A stretch of DNA of 43,400 nucleotides, from the IMG/VR virus record IMGVR_UViG_3300025543_004106, positions 1-43,400 of that record; one strand, 5' to 3'. The translations under genes and the position numbers were made by a program. The notes under the pieces are model-generated. The model was not told the DNA's origin and did not search any database. It saw only the letters and a list, made by a program, of their open reading frames with translations. Shown here piece after piece: positions 15,265 through 22,285 of this stretch. This stretch comes from a virus. Numbering within the stretch: the stretch's first letter is position 1; each line of letters starts with the position of its first letter.

Positions 15265-15978
15265 CTAATGTTTACATATTGATGCTAATTCTATATTCTT
15301 GTAGAATTCTGCTTTTGCTGAATCTTCGTTTAGGAATGCTCCTGTTAGTTTTGCTGTTTGCATTGAAGCACCTCTATGCTTTACTCCTCTACACGATACA
15401 CATGCATGAGTAGCATTAACCTGTACTGCAACTCCTAAATTACCTTCACATATCTTGTCTACTGCATTATGTATAGCTACAGTTAATTGTTCCTGGATAG
15501 CTCCTCTTCTTCCGAATTGCTCTACTATTCTATTTAGTTTAGATAGCCCTACTACCTTGCCATCTTCCGAAGCAATATAAGCAATACTTACTGTACCTCT
15601 AATAGCTTGATGGTGATGCGAACACATAGACATTATAGGTATATTACTTTCTTGCACGATACCGTCATACCCATCGGAAGGGAATGCTGTGATACGGTCT
15701 AGAGGGTTATACCTTCCTGCCCATAAATCATTAACGTATGCTTTCGCTACTCTATGAGGAGTATCGGATGAATTAGGATCGTCTTTATAATCGCATCCTA
15801 ATGCAGTTAGAAAATCTGCATAAGCGTTTGCTGCTCTTTCTATAATTACTTGTTTCTCATGTTCAGTTAACCTAGCTTCAGGTCCTTCTGCCTTCTGCTT
15901 CTCTGCTAATTGTCTTGATATACCGTTCGCATATCCTGCTTTTACTAATTCTGTTCCGTCTATAAACTTTTTAGGCAT
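15265..15978 (-). CDS. folE: GTP cyclohydrolase I
   Basis: The 237-residue protein has the FolE signatures: DTPHRVAKAYV (72-82), SMCSHHHQAIRG (117-128) with zinc ligand Cys119 and nearby His residues, GLSKLNRIVEQF (144-155), and ATHACVSCRGVKHRG (189-203) with the second zinc Cys193. It converts GTP to dihydroneopterin triphosphate, the first step of 7-deazaguanine synthesis (and of folate). A promoter-like box is at 16025-16041 upstream. The rest of the queuosine-type pathway surrounds it. Confidence 0.96.
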   Translation of the reverse strand: MPKKFIDGTELVKAGYANGISRQLAEKQKAEGPEARLTEHEKQVIIERAANAYADFLTALGCDYKDDPNSSDTPHRVAKAYVNDLWAGRYNPLDRITAFPSDGYDGIVQESNIPIMSMCSHHHQAIRGTVSIAYIASEDGKVVGLSKLNRIVEQFGRRGAIQEQLTVAIHNAVDKICEGNLGVAVQVNATHACVSCRGVKHRGASMQTAKLTGAFLNEDSAKAEFYKNIELASICKH

Positions 15979-16024
15979 AAATTTTAATTGTTTTTTTTGA
16001 GGTTCTACGACTCATTAATATAAT

Positions 16025-16041
16025 AGTAATAATATAAGTAA
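16025..16041 (-). promoter_or_regulatory. Candidate promoter box upstream of folE
   Basis: The minus-strand sequence TTACTTATATTATTACT is matched at 16 of 17 positions by TTACCTATATTATTACT at 30541-30557 upstream of the SSB gene. Both are 27-47 bases or so before an ATG and in an intergenic gap, consistent with a promoter of a shared temporal class. Confidence 0.5.
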
Positions 16042-16047
16042 TTTATT

Positions 16048-16464
16048 TTAATTCTCCAAATAATCTTGAACTGCTTTTGCACTACTATCTTCCCATGGGA
16101 AAACTAACCAGTTATCGTTGTGTATACTAGTACCTGTAATTGTGGGTAAGTAGGTAGTGCTATGTCTTGTTGCTAAAGTAGCAGTTATGAAGTTATGTCT
16201 GTGTATTTGAGCTAGTGTATTTCCGGAATCTGCTATGTCATCTATAACTAATATTTGTTTTTTTATATTTCCAGGTAGTGCTTTAGCAGCTTCTAGTCCA
16301 ATATACGGTATATTAAATTTGTGAGATATTAGTATTGCAGGGATTAACCCGCCTCGTGGTATTCCTGTAACAAATTTAGGTGTATCTAAACCTTCTAATT
16401 TTTCTCCTATATTATCTATCTGAGTATTAATCCATTGCCAGTTATATAACTCTTTTTTTACCAT
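16048..16464 (-). CDS. Phosphoribosyltransferase
   Basis: The 138-residue protein has the type I PRTase core: a TGIPRGGLIPAILIS loop (33-47) and the PRPP-binding motif ILVIDDIADSGNTL (71-84), with C-terminal WLVFPWED as seen in xanthine/hypoxanthine-type PRTases. Substrate is likely a purine base, but it cannot be fixed from the sequence. In this gene set it may feed guanine or xanthine nucleotides to the GTP pool used by FolE; alternatively it is a general salvage enzyme. Length is short for typical purine PRTases. Confidence 0.85.
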   Translation of the reverse strand: MVKKELYNWQWINTQIDNIGEKLEGLDTPKFVTGIPRGGLIPAILISHKFNIPYIGLEAAKALPGNIKKQILVIDDIADSGNTLAQIHRHNFITATLATRHSTTYLPTITGTSIHNDNWLVFPWEDSSAKAVQDYLEN

Positions 16465-16467
16465 TTT

Positions 16468-16635
16468 TTATGTATTAGTTGTTGTCCATCTTTCTGATAT
16501 TATATATTCAGTAGATTCGGTTTTTACTTGTTTTAGTTTCTCTTTTAGGAAGTCCCATTGCTTAGGGGAGAGGTTGTAGTGGTGTACTCCTTCCACAAAT
16601 CCTCTAAGCCATTGTATAAATTCTTTATCAGACAT
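16468..16635 (-). CDS. Conserved-type small phage protein (FxxWLxGF)
   Basis: The 55-residue protein reads MSDKEFIQWLRGFVEGVHHY, then LSPKQWDFLKEKLKQV. This FxxWLxGF...L...QW..(I/L)...L..V pattern is familiar from many small T4-like phage proteins of unknown role. It overlaps the upstream gene by 8 bp and its stop lies three bases before the phosphoribosyltransferase ATG. Confidence 0.7.
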   Translation of the reverse strand: MSDKEFIQWLRGFVEGVHHYNLSPKQWDFLKEKLKQVKTESTEYIISERWTTTNT

Positions 16636-16924
16636 CTTGCTTAAAATTGATAGTTAATTCTGAGGATATTCTCCAAATGTTTAGCTTTTCTCTGGTCCCT
16701 TCTGTGTTGAAGATTGCTTTATTATTTGGTATCCCCATTTCTGTTAAGTAGTTCTTTATCTCATCTACAGTCACATATTCTTCTTCCACTCCTTTCCAAG
16801 GGTTTTCGTATATTAAGTATACATTAAAGTTAGAGGATTTATAATCCCATACTGGTTTTCCGTTTACGGTTATTAGTTTCTTACCTATTCCTGGTTGCTC
16901 TAATATCTCTTTAAAGTTAATCAT
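16628..16924 (-). CDS. Hypothetical protein
   Basis: The 98-residue protein begins MINFKEILEQPGIGKKLITV and includes KLNIWRISSELTINF near the end. It has no known motif, signal or membrane segment. It overlaps the small genes on both sides by 8 bp, so it is in the continuous QueE-to-phosphoribosyltransferase transcript. Confidence 0.65.
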   Translation of the reverse strand: MINFKEILEQPGIGKKLITVNGKPVWDYKSSNFNVYLIYENPWKGVEEEYVTVDEIKNYLTEMGIPNNKAIFNTEGTREKLNIWRISSELTINFKQDV

Positions 16925-17051
16925 TTTCTAAATATTCTTTTAATTTATCACAGAGTCCTAGTACTTCATCAGGCTCCATCGTTATTGCACAACATGTATT
17001 AATATTATCCATTATTTCTTCTAGTATTTCTAAAGCTTCGTGTTTGTCCAT
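16917..17051 (-). CDS. Hypothetical 44-residue protein
   Basis: The frame reads MDKHEALEILEEIMDNINTC and ends KLKEYLEND: an acidic helical peptide with a CC pair in the middle. Its ATG overlaps the queE stop (TAATG at 17053-17049) and its end overlaps the next gene, supporting translation. Confidence 0.6.
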   Translation of the reverse strand: MDKHEALEILEEIMDNINTCCAITMEPDEVLGLCDKLKEYLEND

Positions 17052-17905
17052 TAAACTTCTCTCTGATCTTCAAAGGCAATAATGTGAGGTCTCCAGGTCA
17101 TCCTGTATCCGTTATCTCTCACCCAGTCAAATACTAGTGGGTACGATTTAAACAAAGATTCTCTTGAATCTCCAGCAGGCATAAACCATACTTTATCTTT
17201 GATCCAAGTCTGTAATTGACTTTGTGTGAAAGCTTCAGTCCATGCTGTTGCTCCGTAGTACCTTTCTTGCAGGTTTCTTATCAGTTCATCAATGAAGTTT
17301 TTTATTTCAGCTAAAGCTGTTTCGTCTTTTCCGTCCCATACAGGTTTTAAATGAAAATCATCATGGTGTATTATTGAGTCAGCTATAGCGTCAAGATTAA
17401 GTCTAAACTTATTATGCCTTTTTACCATTCTTTCGTCCGTAATCGCTCCTTGAGGAGTTTTAACTCCCACCACAGGAACTGAATTACTAAATTTAGGGCT
17501 AATAGACAACAGATTAATAGGATAATCAGTGGGGAGAAAATGCGATCCTTCAGTTTCGATAGTAATAAAGATATTATTTTCATGTGCAAAATGTGTTAGT
17601 TCGTTTACTAAAGCAGGATGCATTGTCGGTGAACCACCTGTTAACATCATTTCCTTTATATGAGGATTATCTTTATATGCTTTAATAATATCTTTAAAAG
17701 TAAACTGCCCTTTTTCTGGATGGATACTTGTGTACCAGCTGTCGCACCATCCTCCTTCACCAAAGTAACACCTATGTGTACAACCTGTAGTCCTAATTAC
17801 TACTGTCGGGTACCCTGCTCTTGAACCTTCTGACTGTACTGCAGTATAGATCTCTACAATAGGTAAGTTCTTATCGTAATCCTCTATTCTTTTAAGCTTC
17901 TTCAT
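17051..17905 (-). CDS. queE: 7-carboxy-7-deazaguanine synthase (QueE), atypical cluster loop
   Basis: The 284-residue radical SAM protein has QueE hallmarks: IVEIYTAVQSEGSRAG (16-31), IRTTGC (37-42), WCDSWYT (53-59), MMLTGGSPTMHP (86-97) and later LLSISPKFSNS. QueE converts carboxy-tetrahydropterin to 7-carboxy-7-deazaguanine using a [4Fe-4S] cluster and SAM. The cluster Cys residues are C42, C46 and C54: CX3CX7C instead of the usual CX3CX2C. It overlaps the queD stop by 14 bp. The function call is firm; the loop is unusual. Confidence 0.9.
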   Translation of the reverse strand: MKKLKRIEDYDKNLPIVEIYTAVQSEGSRAGYPTVVIRTTGCTHRCYFGEGGWCDSWYTSIHPEKGQFTFKDIIKAYKDNPHIKEMMLTGGSPTMHPALVNELTHFAHENNIFITIETEGSHFLPTDYPINLLSISPKFSNSVPVVGVKTPQGAITDERMVKRHNKFRLNLDAIADSIIHHDDFHLKPVWDGKDETALAEIKNFIDELIRNLQERYYGATAWTEAFTQSQLQTWIKDKVWFMPAGDSRESLFKSYPLVFDWVRDNGYRMTWRPHIIAFEDQREV

Positions 17906-18359
17906 ATATTGCGCTGTTTTTTTGGTGTTCTCTAAACTCTACTTTTGTTACCTTAACCCTACCTTCTGTCTCTGTGTGTATGAATGGAGCTACTTTATCA
18001 AATATAAACTTAGCAAACCTTTCTGCTCCTGTAGCAGGTACAATTCTTACCTGTGCTACACCTGCTTCACCCATCTTTAAGAAGGAGTCTTTAAATGGAT
18101 CATCTTGCGCTACTAAGAATGTATGATCAAACATATAATCCATCCATTCCTTAGGAGACATTCCGTCTATTTTTCCTTTTGCTCTTTTCATACCTCCAAA
18201 ATCCCATACCCAGTTTCTTTCATCTAAATCTCCTTCAAACCAGAGTTTAAATGAAATTCCGTATCCATGTAGTTTTTGGCAATGTGTACCTTCTGCTCTC
18301 CATTGACGGAATACTGTAGAGAATCCGTCAAATACTTTTGTTGATGTAAATTTATTCAT
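17892..18359 (-). CDS. queD: 6-carboxy-tetrahydropterin synthase (QueD-like), altered zinc site
   Basis: The 155-residue protein has the PTPS/QueD fold: THCQKLHGYGISFKLWFEG (25-43), WVWDFGGMKR (50-59), MFDHTFLV (76-83) and VPATGAERFAKFI (107-119), with Cys27, His31, His79 and Glu113 at the expected places. The canonical HxH zinc pair reads His31-Gly-Tyr33, and the first zinc His (usually near residue 16) is not present. This departure may define a phage subfamily. It would turn dihydroneopterin triphosphate into carboxy-tetrahydropterin for QueE, the gene just downstream (14-bp overlap). Confidence 0.85.
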   Translation of the reverse strand: MNKFTSTKVFDGFSTVFRQWRAEGTHCQKLHGYGISFKLWFEGDLDERNWVWDFGGMKRAKGKIDGMSPKEWMDYMFDHTFLVAQDDPFKDSFLKMGEAGVAQVRIVPATGAERFAKFIFDKVAPFIHTETEGRVKVTKVEFREHQKNSAIYEEA

Positions 18360-18368
18360 AGTTATAAT

Positions 18369-18593
18369 TTATACTAGTTCTTCTCCAATTCCAACTATTT
18401 CTGCTGTAAATAAACCTATAAAGCCTATTTCAAACATACCGAAGAATCCAAAAGCGCATGCTCCTAGTCTTATGGCAGATTTAATAAAAGATATTCTCTG
18501 GTGTAATTTCGGATCAGGTATCTTCTGTCCGTCGATTTTGATAGAGTTTCTATTTTCTCTATCCCATAACTCATTGTGTATTTCTTCTTGCAT
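18369..18593 (-). CDS. Small membrane protein
   Basis: The 74-residue protein has a polar N-terminus and a hydrophobic C-terminal half rich in Gly, Phe and Ile (LGACAFGFFGMFEIGFIG LFTAEIVG, broken here for length), which could form one or two membrane helices. Nine bases separate it from queD. No family is recognised. Confidence 0.6.
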   Translation of the reverse strand: MQEEIHNELWDRENRNSIKIDGQKIPDPKLHQRISFIKSAIRLGACAFGFFGMFEIGFIGLFTAEIVGIGEELV

Positions 18594-18672
18594 ACGTGTG
18601 TTTTTAAAGTGGTGCTACGACACTGTTATCGCTTAATAAATATAGTACTTTATAACTTACTATCCAACTCTT

Positions 18673-19011
18673 TTACTCTATTATATAAATTTTTACATTC
18701 CCCCACTTACCGTACTTCATACTTTTATTTACTAAAAAATCAATACGTTTTGTCCATCTCTTATTCATTCGATCTTCTACTGTCCACTCTCCATCCATCT
18801 CCCCAGCATTCTCTATACACACCTTGGTGCCCATAGTAAATCCTAGTTTCTCTAAATCTCTAGAGACAGCAATCCATCTATGTCCTGCAGGATTACTTTC
18901 ATCTATCTTTTTAAGAGAGGCAGTAGTTAAATAGTCTGCGTTTGTCTGTGCTGGATCAGCATGGTAGATGGTAGCCAAGACTGTAGTTATGGCTAGAATA
19001 ATTAATTTCAT
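18673..19011 (-). CDS. Exported 3D/RlpA-like double-psi barrel protein
   Basis: The 112-residue protein has an N-terminal signal peptide (MKLIILAITTVLATIYHA). The mature part includes WIAVSRDLEKLGFTMGTKV, EWTVEDRMNKRWTKRIDFLV and a final KIYIIE strand, resembling the 3D (Asp-Asp-Asp) or RlpA double-psi barrel domains of cell-wall lytic enzymes, in which conserved aspartates sit in V-x-D and R-I-D-x motifs. It could be involved in peptidoglycan degradation in the periplasm. No endolysin-type catalytic motif can be proved. Start context AGTTATATG is the recurrent one. Confidence 0.6.
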   Translation of the reverse strand: MKLIILAITTVLATIYHADPAQTNADYLTTASLKKIDESNPAGHRWIAVSRDLEKLGFTMGTKVCIENAGEMDGEWTVEDRMNKRWTKRIDFLVNKSMKYGKWGNVKIYIIE

Positions 19012-19026
19012 ATAACTTGTTTTTAA

Positions 19027-19170
19027 TTAAATGGAACGGTTTCTTCTTTTACCGTCCCATTGTACTTTTTTAGTGTTTAACATAACGTACCTACCTACTC
19101 TATTATTAAAAGTGTTTCTGGTATCGTTAGTATGTGGTTGACCGTTTTGTTGATCGCTTATAGTTCTCAT
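19027..19170 (-). CDS. Hypothetical 47-residue basic protein
   Basis: The frame reads MRTISDQQNGQPHTNDTRNT and ends GKRRNRSI, rich in Asn, Thr and Arg. It fills the gap between queC and the 3D-like gene, with a TAA 15 bases before the ATG at 19011. It is a plausible but unconfirmed small gene. Confidence 0.55.
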   Translation of the reverse strand: MRTISDQQNGQPHTNDTRNTFNNRVGRYVMLNTKKVQWDGKRRNRSI

Positions 19171-19198
19171 TACTTTATTCTACTTAATTAACATGAGC

Positions 19199-20026
19199 TT
19201 ATAAATATGCAGATAAAACGTTTTCAACGTGCTTTCTAGCAACTTCGTACCCTACTTCTCCTGTCTCGTCTTCATACTGAACTGGATCAGGTCTCCCTAG
19301 TGCAATAAATGCTTCGATCCTTTCTACTGATGAAGCTGATTTATAGTCTGAGTTACCGCTTGGGTAAGGTTTGTATGATGTATTTGTTCTTTTATATACT
19401 TCATTAAAGTTAATCCCAAGTTCATCGCATAATCTCTCACCATCTATTAAAATACCTAATTTATCAGTATCTAAATAAGGAGTAAAGTACCCTACTCTGT
19501 CTGCATCCCAATTTCCCATTCTAAAAGCTGCATCATCTGCATCTCTAAATTCTTGTCTACAATCAGGGTATATAGCATGATCACCAGCATGAATTCCTAA
19601 TGCTATATCACAGGTCTCTTCTGTTTTATTTGCTACTGATAAGGCTACTGCTTGTACTATTGAAGCAAACATTTTATTCCTATTAGGAACAACTGTTTCT
19701 TTCATATTGTCATTTTCATAATGCCCTTCTGGAACATCTTTACCTCCTTCAGTCAATGCTGAATCGAGTAACTCTACTAATCCATCTAATTTAATTTGAC
19801 GATAATTTACTGTACATCCATTATAACAATTATCATCTGATGGGCAATTTTTATTGATATAATCTACTAATTGTTGAGCTCTTTCTAACTCTACTCTATG
19901 TTTTTGACCGTAATCAAAAGATATAGCTGTTACAGAGTCATACTCTTTTAATGCTCTTAATAATAATGTTGAGGAATCCATCCCTCCTGATAAGGATACT
20001 ACGCAATGTTTTAACTTGTTTTCCAT
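19199..20026 (-). CDS. queC: 7-cyano-7-deazaguanine (preQ0) synthase (QueC), zinc cysteines lost
   Basis: The 275-residue protein has the ATP-binding SGGMDS loop (13-18), FDYGQKHRVELERA (38-51), VVPNRNKMFASIV (112-124) and GIHAGDHAIYPDCRQEF (144-160), all diagnostic of QueC, which converts carboxy-deazaguanine to preQ0 with ATP and ammonia. Cellular QueC has four zinc-binding cysteines near the C-terminus (SCY..., CGxCxxC); the equivalent part here (215-235, NTSYKPYPSGNSDYKSASS) has none. An insertion around 60-72 holds three cysteines (61, 67, 71). The ATG at 20026 gives the normal N-terminus; the longer frame from 20080 adds 18 unsupported residues. A terminator precedes it. Confidence 0.92.
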   Translation of the reverse strand: MENKLKHCVVSLSGGMDSSTLLLRALKEYDSVTAISFDYGQKHRVELERAQQLVDYINKNCPSDDNCYNGCTVNYRQIKLDGLVELLDSALTEGGKDVPEGHYENDNMKETVVPNRNKMFASIVQAVALSVANKTEETCDIALGIHAGDHAIYPDCRQEFRDADDAAFRMGNWDADRVGYFTPYLDTDKLGILIDGERLCDELGINFNEVYKRTNTSYKPYPSGNSDYKSASSVERIEAFIALGRPDPVQYEDETGEVGYEVARKHVENVLSAYL

Positions 20027-20101
20027 AATTTGTACTATATTTAATATTTGCCAGGTATTGCTAAGTGTATAGGCACACACGTTTTATTTTTTATAATATA
20101 C

Positions 20102-20127
20102 GAAAAAGTAGTTGTTCTACCAACTAC
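20102..20127 (-). terminator. Rho-independent terminator after the KdsB unit
   Basis: Arms GTAGTTG (20108-20114) and CAACTAC (20121-20127) form a 7-bp stem with a 6-nt loop, followed on the minus strand by five T's. It ends the transcript containing kdsB and the RDD-like gene; CGTATATTATAAAA just after it may be the queC promoter. Confidence 0.75.
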
Positions 20128-20139
20128 ATTTACATAAGG

Positions 20140-20439
20140 TTAGAATAAGGTTGATAAAATATAAGCTAACTTATACCCTATGAATGCCCCAATTGTAGTC
20201 GGTATTGGAAATACTATAAACTTTCCTAAACTTGTTACGTATTTAGGTCTATTGACTACCCTACCTAAGAAAAAGTAATACACCATATACCCTAATAGTA
20301 CTAAAATATCTACTCGCTCTGCAATAAATACGACGAGTATTGCTCCTAAGAGTCCGAATATAAAGTTATCTAGTACCGAGTTTAGTAATTCTGGACGGGA
20401 TGTTTCTCTGTATTCTTTTTGAATCTTTTTTAAACTCAT
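20140..20439 (-). CDS. Small RDD-like integral membrane protein
   Basis: The 99-residue protein has three hydrophobic segments (about 25-42, 47-60 and 74-96) and an RDD-family look: SRPELLNSVLDNFIFG near the start, YYFFLGRVV, then RPKYVTSLGKFIVFP in the middle, the position of the conserved Gly-Lys of RDD proteins. RDD proteins of bacteria are membrane proteins of mostly unknown function. It lies 6 bases after kdsB in the same transcript, so it might accompany envelope changes. Confidence 0.6.
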   Translation of the reverse strand: MSLKKIQKEYRETSRPELLNSVLDNFIFGLLGAILVVFIAERVDILVLLGYMVYYFFLGRVVNRPKYVTSLGKFIVFPIPTTIGAFIGYKLAYILSTLF

Positions 20440-20445
20440 TTAATC

Positions 20446-21159
20446 TTATTTATGCACAATTGCTTTGTAATTATCTAAATCCTGCTGGGTATCAATCCCT
20501 TTATATCTTTCTGCTGTTAGTGAGTACTTAAATTCGAATCCGTTATCTGCCCATCTAAGTTGTTCTAATTGCTCTGCAGTTTCATTATCTGTTTTTCTCA
20601 TTCTACTAGAGTGAATTCTCTCTACAGTATCTTTACCGAATCCGTATATTCCGATATGTCTCTTGAATGCTGATTGTGTGTTGTATAGTGGACTTCTTGT
20701 AAACATTAAAATTTTACTAGAATCTACATAGGCTTTCACTGTGTTTCTATCGGTTTCTTGTATTTTTGAAAGCGGACCGACAAGTGTTGATATACTTTCT
20801 GTATTTTTTTGTAAAATACGTACTACATTGTTGATGTCGTTTTCGTTAATCATCGGTTCATCTCCTTGTATATTAATAACAAAATCATATACATCTTTAA
20901 ATGATTCATAAGCTTCAATAACCCTATCTGTACCTGTTTCATGGGAAGGAGAAGTCATAACTACCTCTCCCCCGAATCCTTGAACTGTACTGAATATTAA
21001 CTGGTTGTCAGTTGCAACTACTACTTTATCGACTTGTGATTTTTTTACAGCTTCGTAGACCCATTGGATCATCGGTTTTCCTTTAATATTACATAACGGC
21101 TTTCCCGGCAGTCTTGTTGATCCCCAACGTGCTGGGATAATTGCAACGGTCTTATTCAC
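20446..21159 (-). CDS. kdsB: CMP-Kdo synthetase
   Basis: The 237-residue protein matches 3-deoxy-manno-octulosonate cytidylyltransferase: VAIIPARWGSTRLPGKPL (5-22), VVVATDNQLI (46-55), SHETGTDRVIEA (72-83), INIQGDEPMI (95-104), the RHIGIYGF motif and a final GIDTQQDLD. It activates Kdo with CTP for LPS assembly. The start is GTG at 21159, overlapping the preceding stop (TAGTG). Phage use is unknown: it could alter host LPS, or feed a CMP-sugar to decorate DNA or virions. No Kdo transferase or other LPS gene is visible in the window. Confidence 0.93.
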   Translation of the reverse strand: MNKTVAIIPARWGSTRLPGKPLCNIKGKPMIQWVYEAVKKSQVDKVVVATDNQLIFSTVQGFGGEVVMTSPSHETGTDRVIEAYESFKDVYDFVINIQGDEPMINENDINNVVRILQKNTESISTLVGPLSKIQETDRNTVKAYVDSSKILMFTRSPLYNTQSAFKRHIGIYGFGKDTVERIHSSRMRKTDNETAEQLEQLRWADNGFEFKYSLTAERYKGIDTQQDLDNYKAIVHK

Positions 21160-21464
21160 TACTCTATACTAGTTAGTATTGACAATTTCTCTTGTATACT
21201 CTTCCATTCTTTAATATACGATTTTATCGTTTTGTAGTGGACGTTGTTATTGTTTAACATCTCTCTACATGTTGCTTTAAGAGCAGAGTTGAAGGTTGAT
21301 GGATAACATATCGTTTTTATATATTCTGTGTTGTTTTCTCCTTTTGTTACTCTCTCGTATAGAGTATATCCTCCGGAAGATGATTTACAGATGAAAAACG
21401 GTTCTATTACTGGGTCTTCTATTAGTGTATCCCCTGCTGGGATAGAGTCTGGTTTTCTTAACAT
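21159..21464 (-). CDS. Hypothetical protein
   Basis: The 101-residue protein has the phrase DPVIEPFFICKSSSGGYTLYERV near the N-terminus (quoted in part: EPFFICKSSSGGYTLY) and a helical C-terminus. It has two cysteines but no metal motif. Its stop overlaps the kdsB GTG. Unknown function. Confidence 0.65.
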   Translation of the reverse strand: MLRKPDSIPAGDTLIEDPVIEPFFICKSSSGGYTLYERVTKGENNTEYIKTICYPSTFNSALKATCREMLNNNNVHYKTIKSYIKEWKSIQEKLSILTSIE

Positions 21465-21484
21465 AACTTTATTTTATTTTTTAT

Positions 21485-21829
21485 TTATTTCCAATATAAC
21501 TGTATCATTACTATGATAAATGCAAGTAGTAATGTTATTGTTGTTTTTAATGTAATTGCTTCTCCTAGGTGTATATATGTCAATATAGCCATTATAATCA
21601 TTCCTGTTGAAAATCCTATAAGTCGGCCTGGCCACAGTAGTCCATCAAATCCTGCAACTACGTACCTAGAAGCATAGATGAGAATATAACTTATAGGTAC
21701 TCCTATCAATGCTAATGTTAATGGCCTTTCTTTAGCCCAGTTACTGAAGAATTGGGAGTTTGTTTGGTACCATATCAATGCTTGAGCGATAGTAAATAGT
21801 ATAAAAGCTATAAGTACATTCCTATTCAC
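21485..21829 (-). CDS. Four-TM membrane protein
   Basis: The 114-residue protein has four hydrophobic segments (about 5-20, 37-54, 68-86 and 95-111), typical of small transporter-like or DMT-half proteins seen in T4-like marine phages. The frame starts at GTG 21829 because the nearest ATG is out of frame; it overlaps the thioredoxin stop by 8 bp. Function unknown. Confidence 0.65.
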   Translation of the reverse strand: MNRNVLIAFILFTIAQALIWYQTNSQFFSNWAKERPLTLALIGVPISYILIYASRYVVAGFDGLLWPGRLIGFSTGMIIMAILTYIHLGEAITLKTTITLLLAFIIVMIQLYWK

Positions 21830-22082
21830 CTAATATTAGTGTTTTTAAAGTATTTTCGTCTAATCTACCTTTACGTATTTCTGTTTTTCCGTCCTTTATT
21901 ATAATTGTAGTTGGTATAGATTGAATATCATACTCTTTGCTTAGTCCTGTATCGTCGGCTTCTATATTTACGTTCACGAACTTTGCCTGTTCTTTTAATT
22001 CTTCTGATACTTTATCAAATACCTTAGCGTAAACCTTACACGGTCCACACCAGTTTGCATAAAACTTGATTACTTCTATCAT
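21822..22082 (-). CDS. Thioredoxin
   Basis: The 86-residue protein has the active-site ANWCGPCK (9-16), the cis-Pro loop SIPTTIIIKDG and a compact thioredoxin fold; it is shorter than E. coli TrxA (109) as in many phage thioredoxins. It would reduce NrdA, encoded about 1.4 kb upstream in the same direction, and other phage enzymes. It overlaps the following membrane-protein gene by 8 bp and the preceding small gene by 3 bp (ATGA). Confidence 0.9.
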   Translation of the reverse strand: MIEVIKFYANWCGPCKVYAKVFDKVSEELKEQAKFVNVNIEADDTGLSKEYDIQSIPTTIIIKDGKTEIRKGRLDENTLKTLILGE

Positions 22083-22228
22083 CTTACTCCTTTATTTTTA
22101 TAGGTATTTAATCGAGATCGTTTACCTGGTTTATTATTAGTATTAGTTGTTTTACCTTTAGGCCTGTTTAGCGTTGGCATCCATTCCATTAATTGGGTGT
22201 ACATCGCTTTTGCTGAGTTTTTAGACAT
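22079..22228 (-). CDS. Hypothetical 49-residue basic protein
   Basis: The frame reads MSKNSAKAMYTQLMEWMPTL, then a Lys/Asn/Thr-rich basic part, ending NTYKNKGVR. Its TGA overlaps the thioredoxin ATG (ATGA), a coupling common here. The C-terminal half is highly basic, so nucleic-acid binding is possible. Unknown otherwise. Confidence 0.6.
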   Translation of the reverse strand: MSKNSAKAMYTQLMEWMPTLNRPKGKTTNTNNKPGKRSRLNTYKNKGVR

Positions 22229-22285
22229 ATTTCTTTATTTATGATTATATAGTATAAAGATACGAAGACTTTACCGGTTCTACAA

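Noticed and set aside
20027-20080. Longer QueC N-terminus (18 extra residues)
   Set aside because: The extra residues do not match QueC, the ATG at 20026 is placed normally for the family, and the longer version runs through the likely leader.
20027-20100. preQ1 riboswitch in front of queC
   Set aside because: The leader has some short complementarities (GTGT/ACAC, TGCC/GGCA) but none of the conserved preQ1-I or preQ1-II core sequence that I can recognise.
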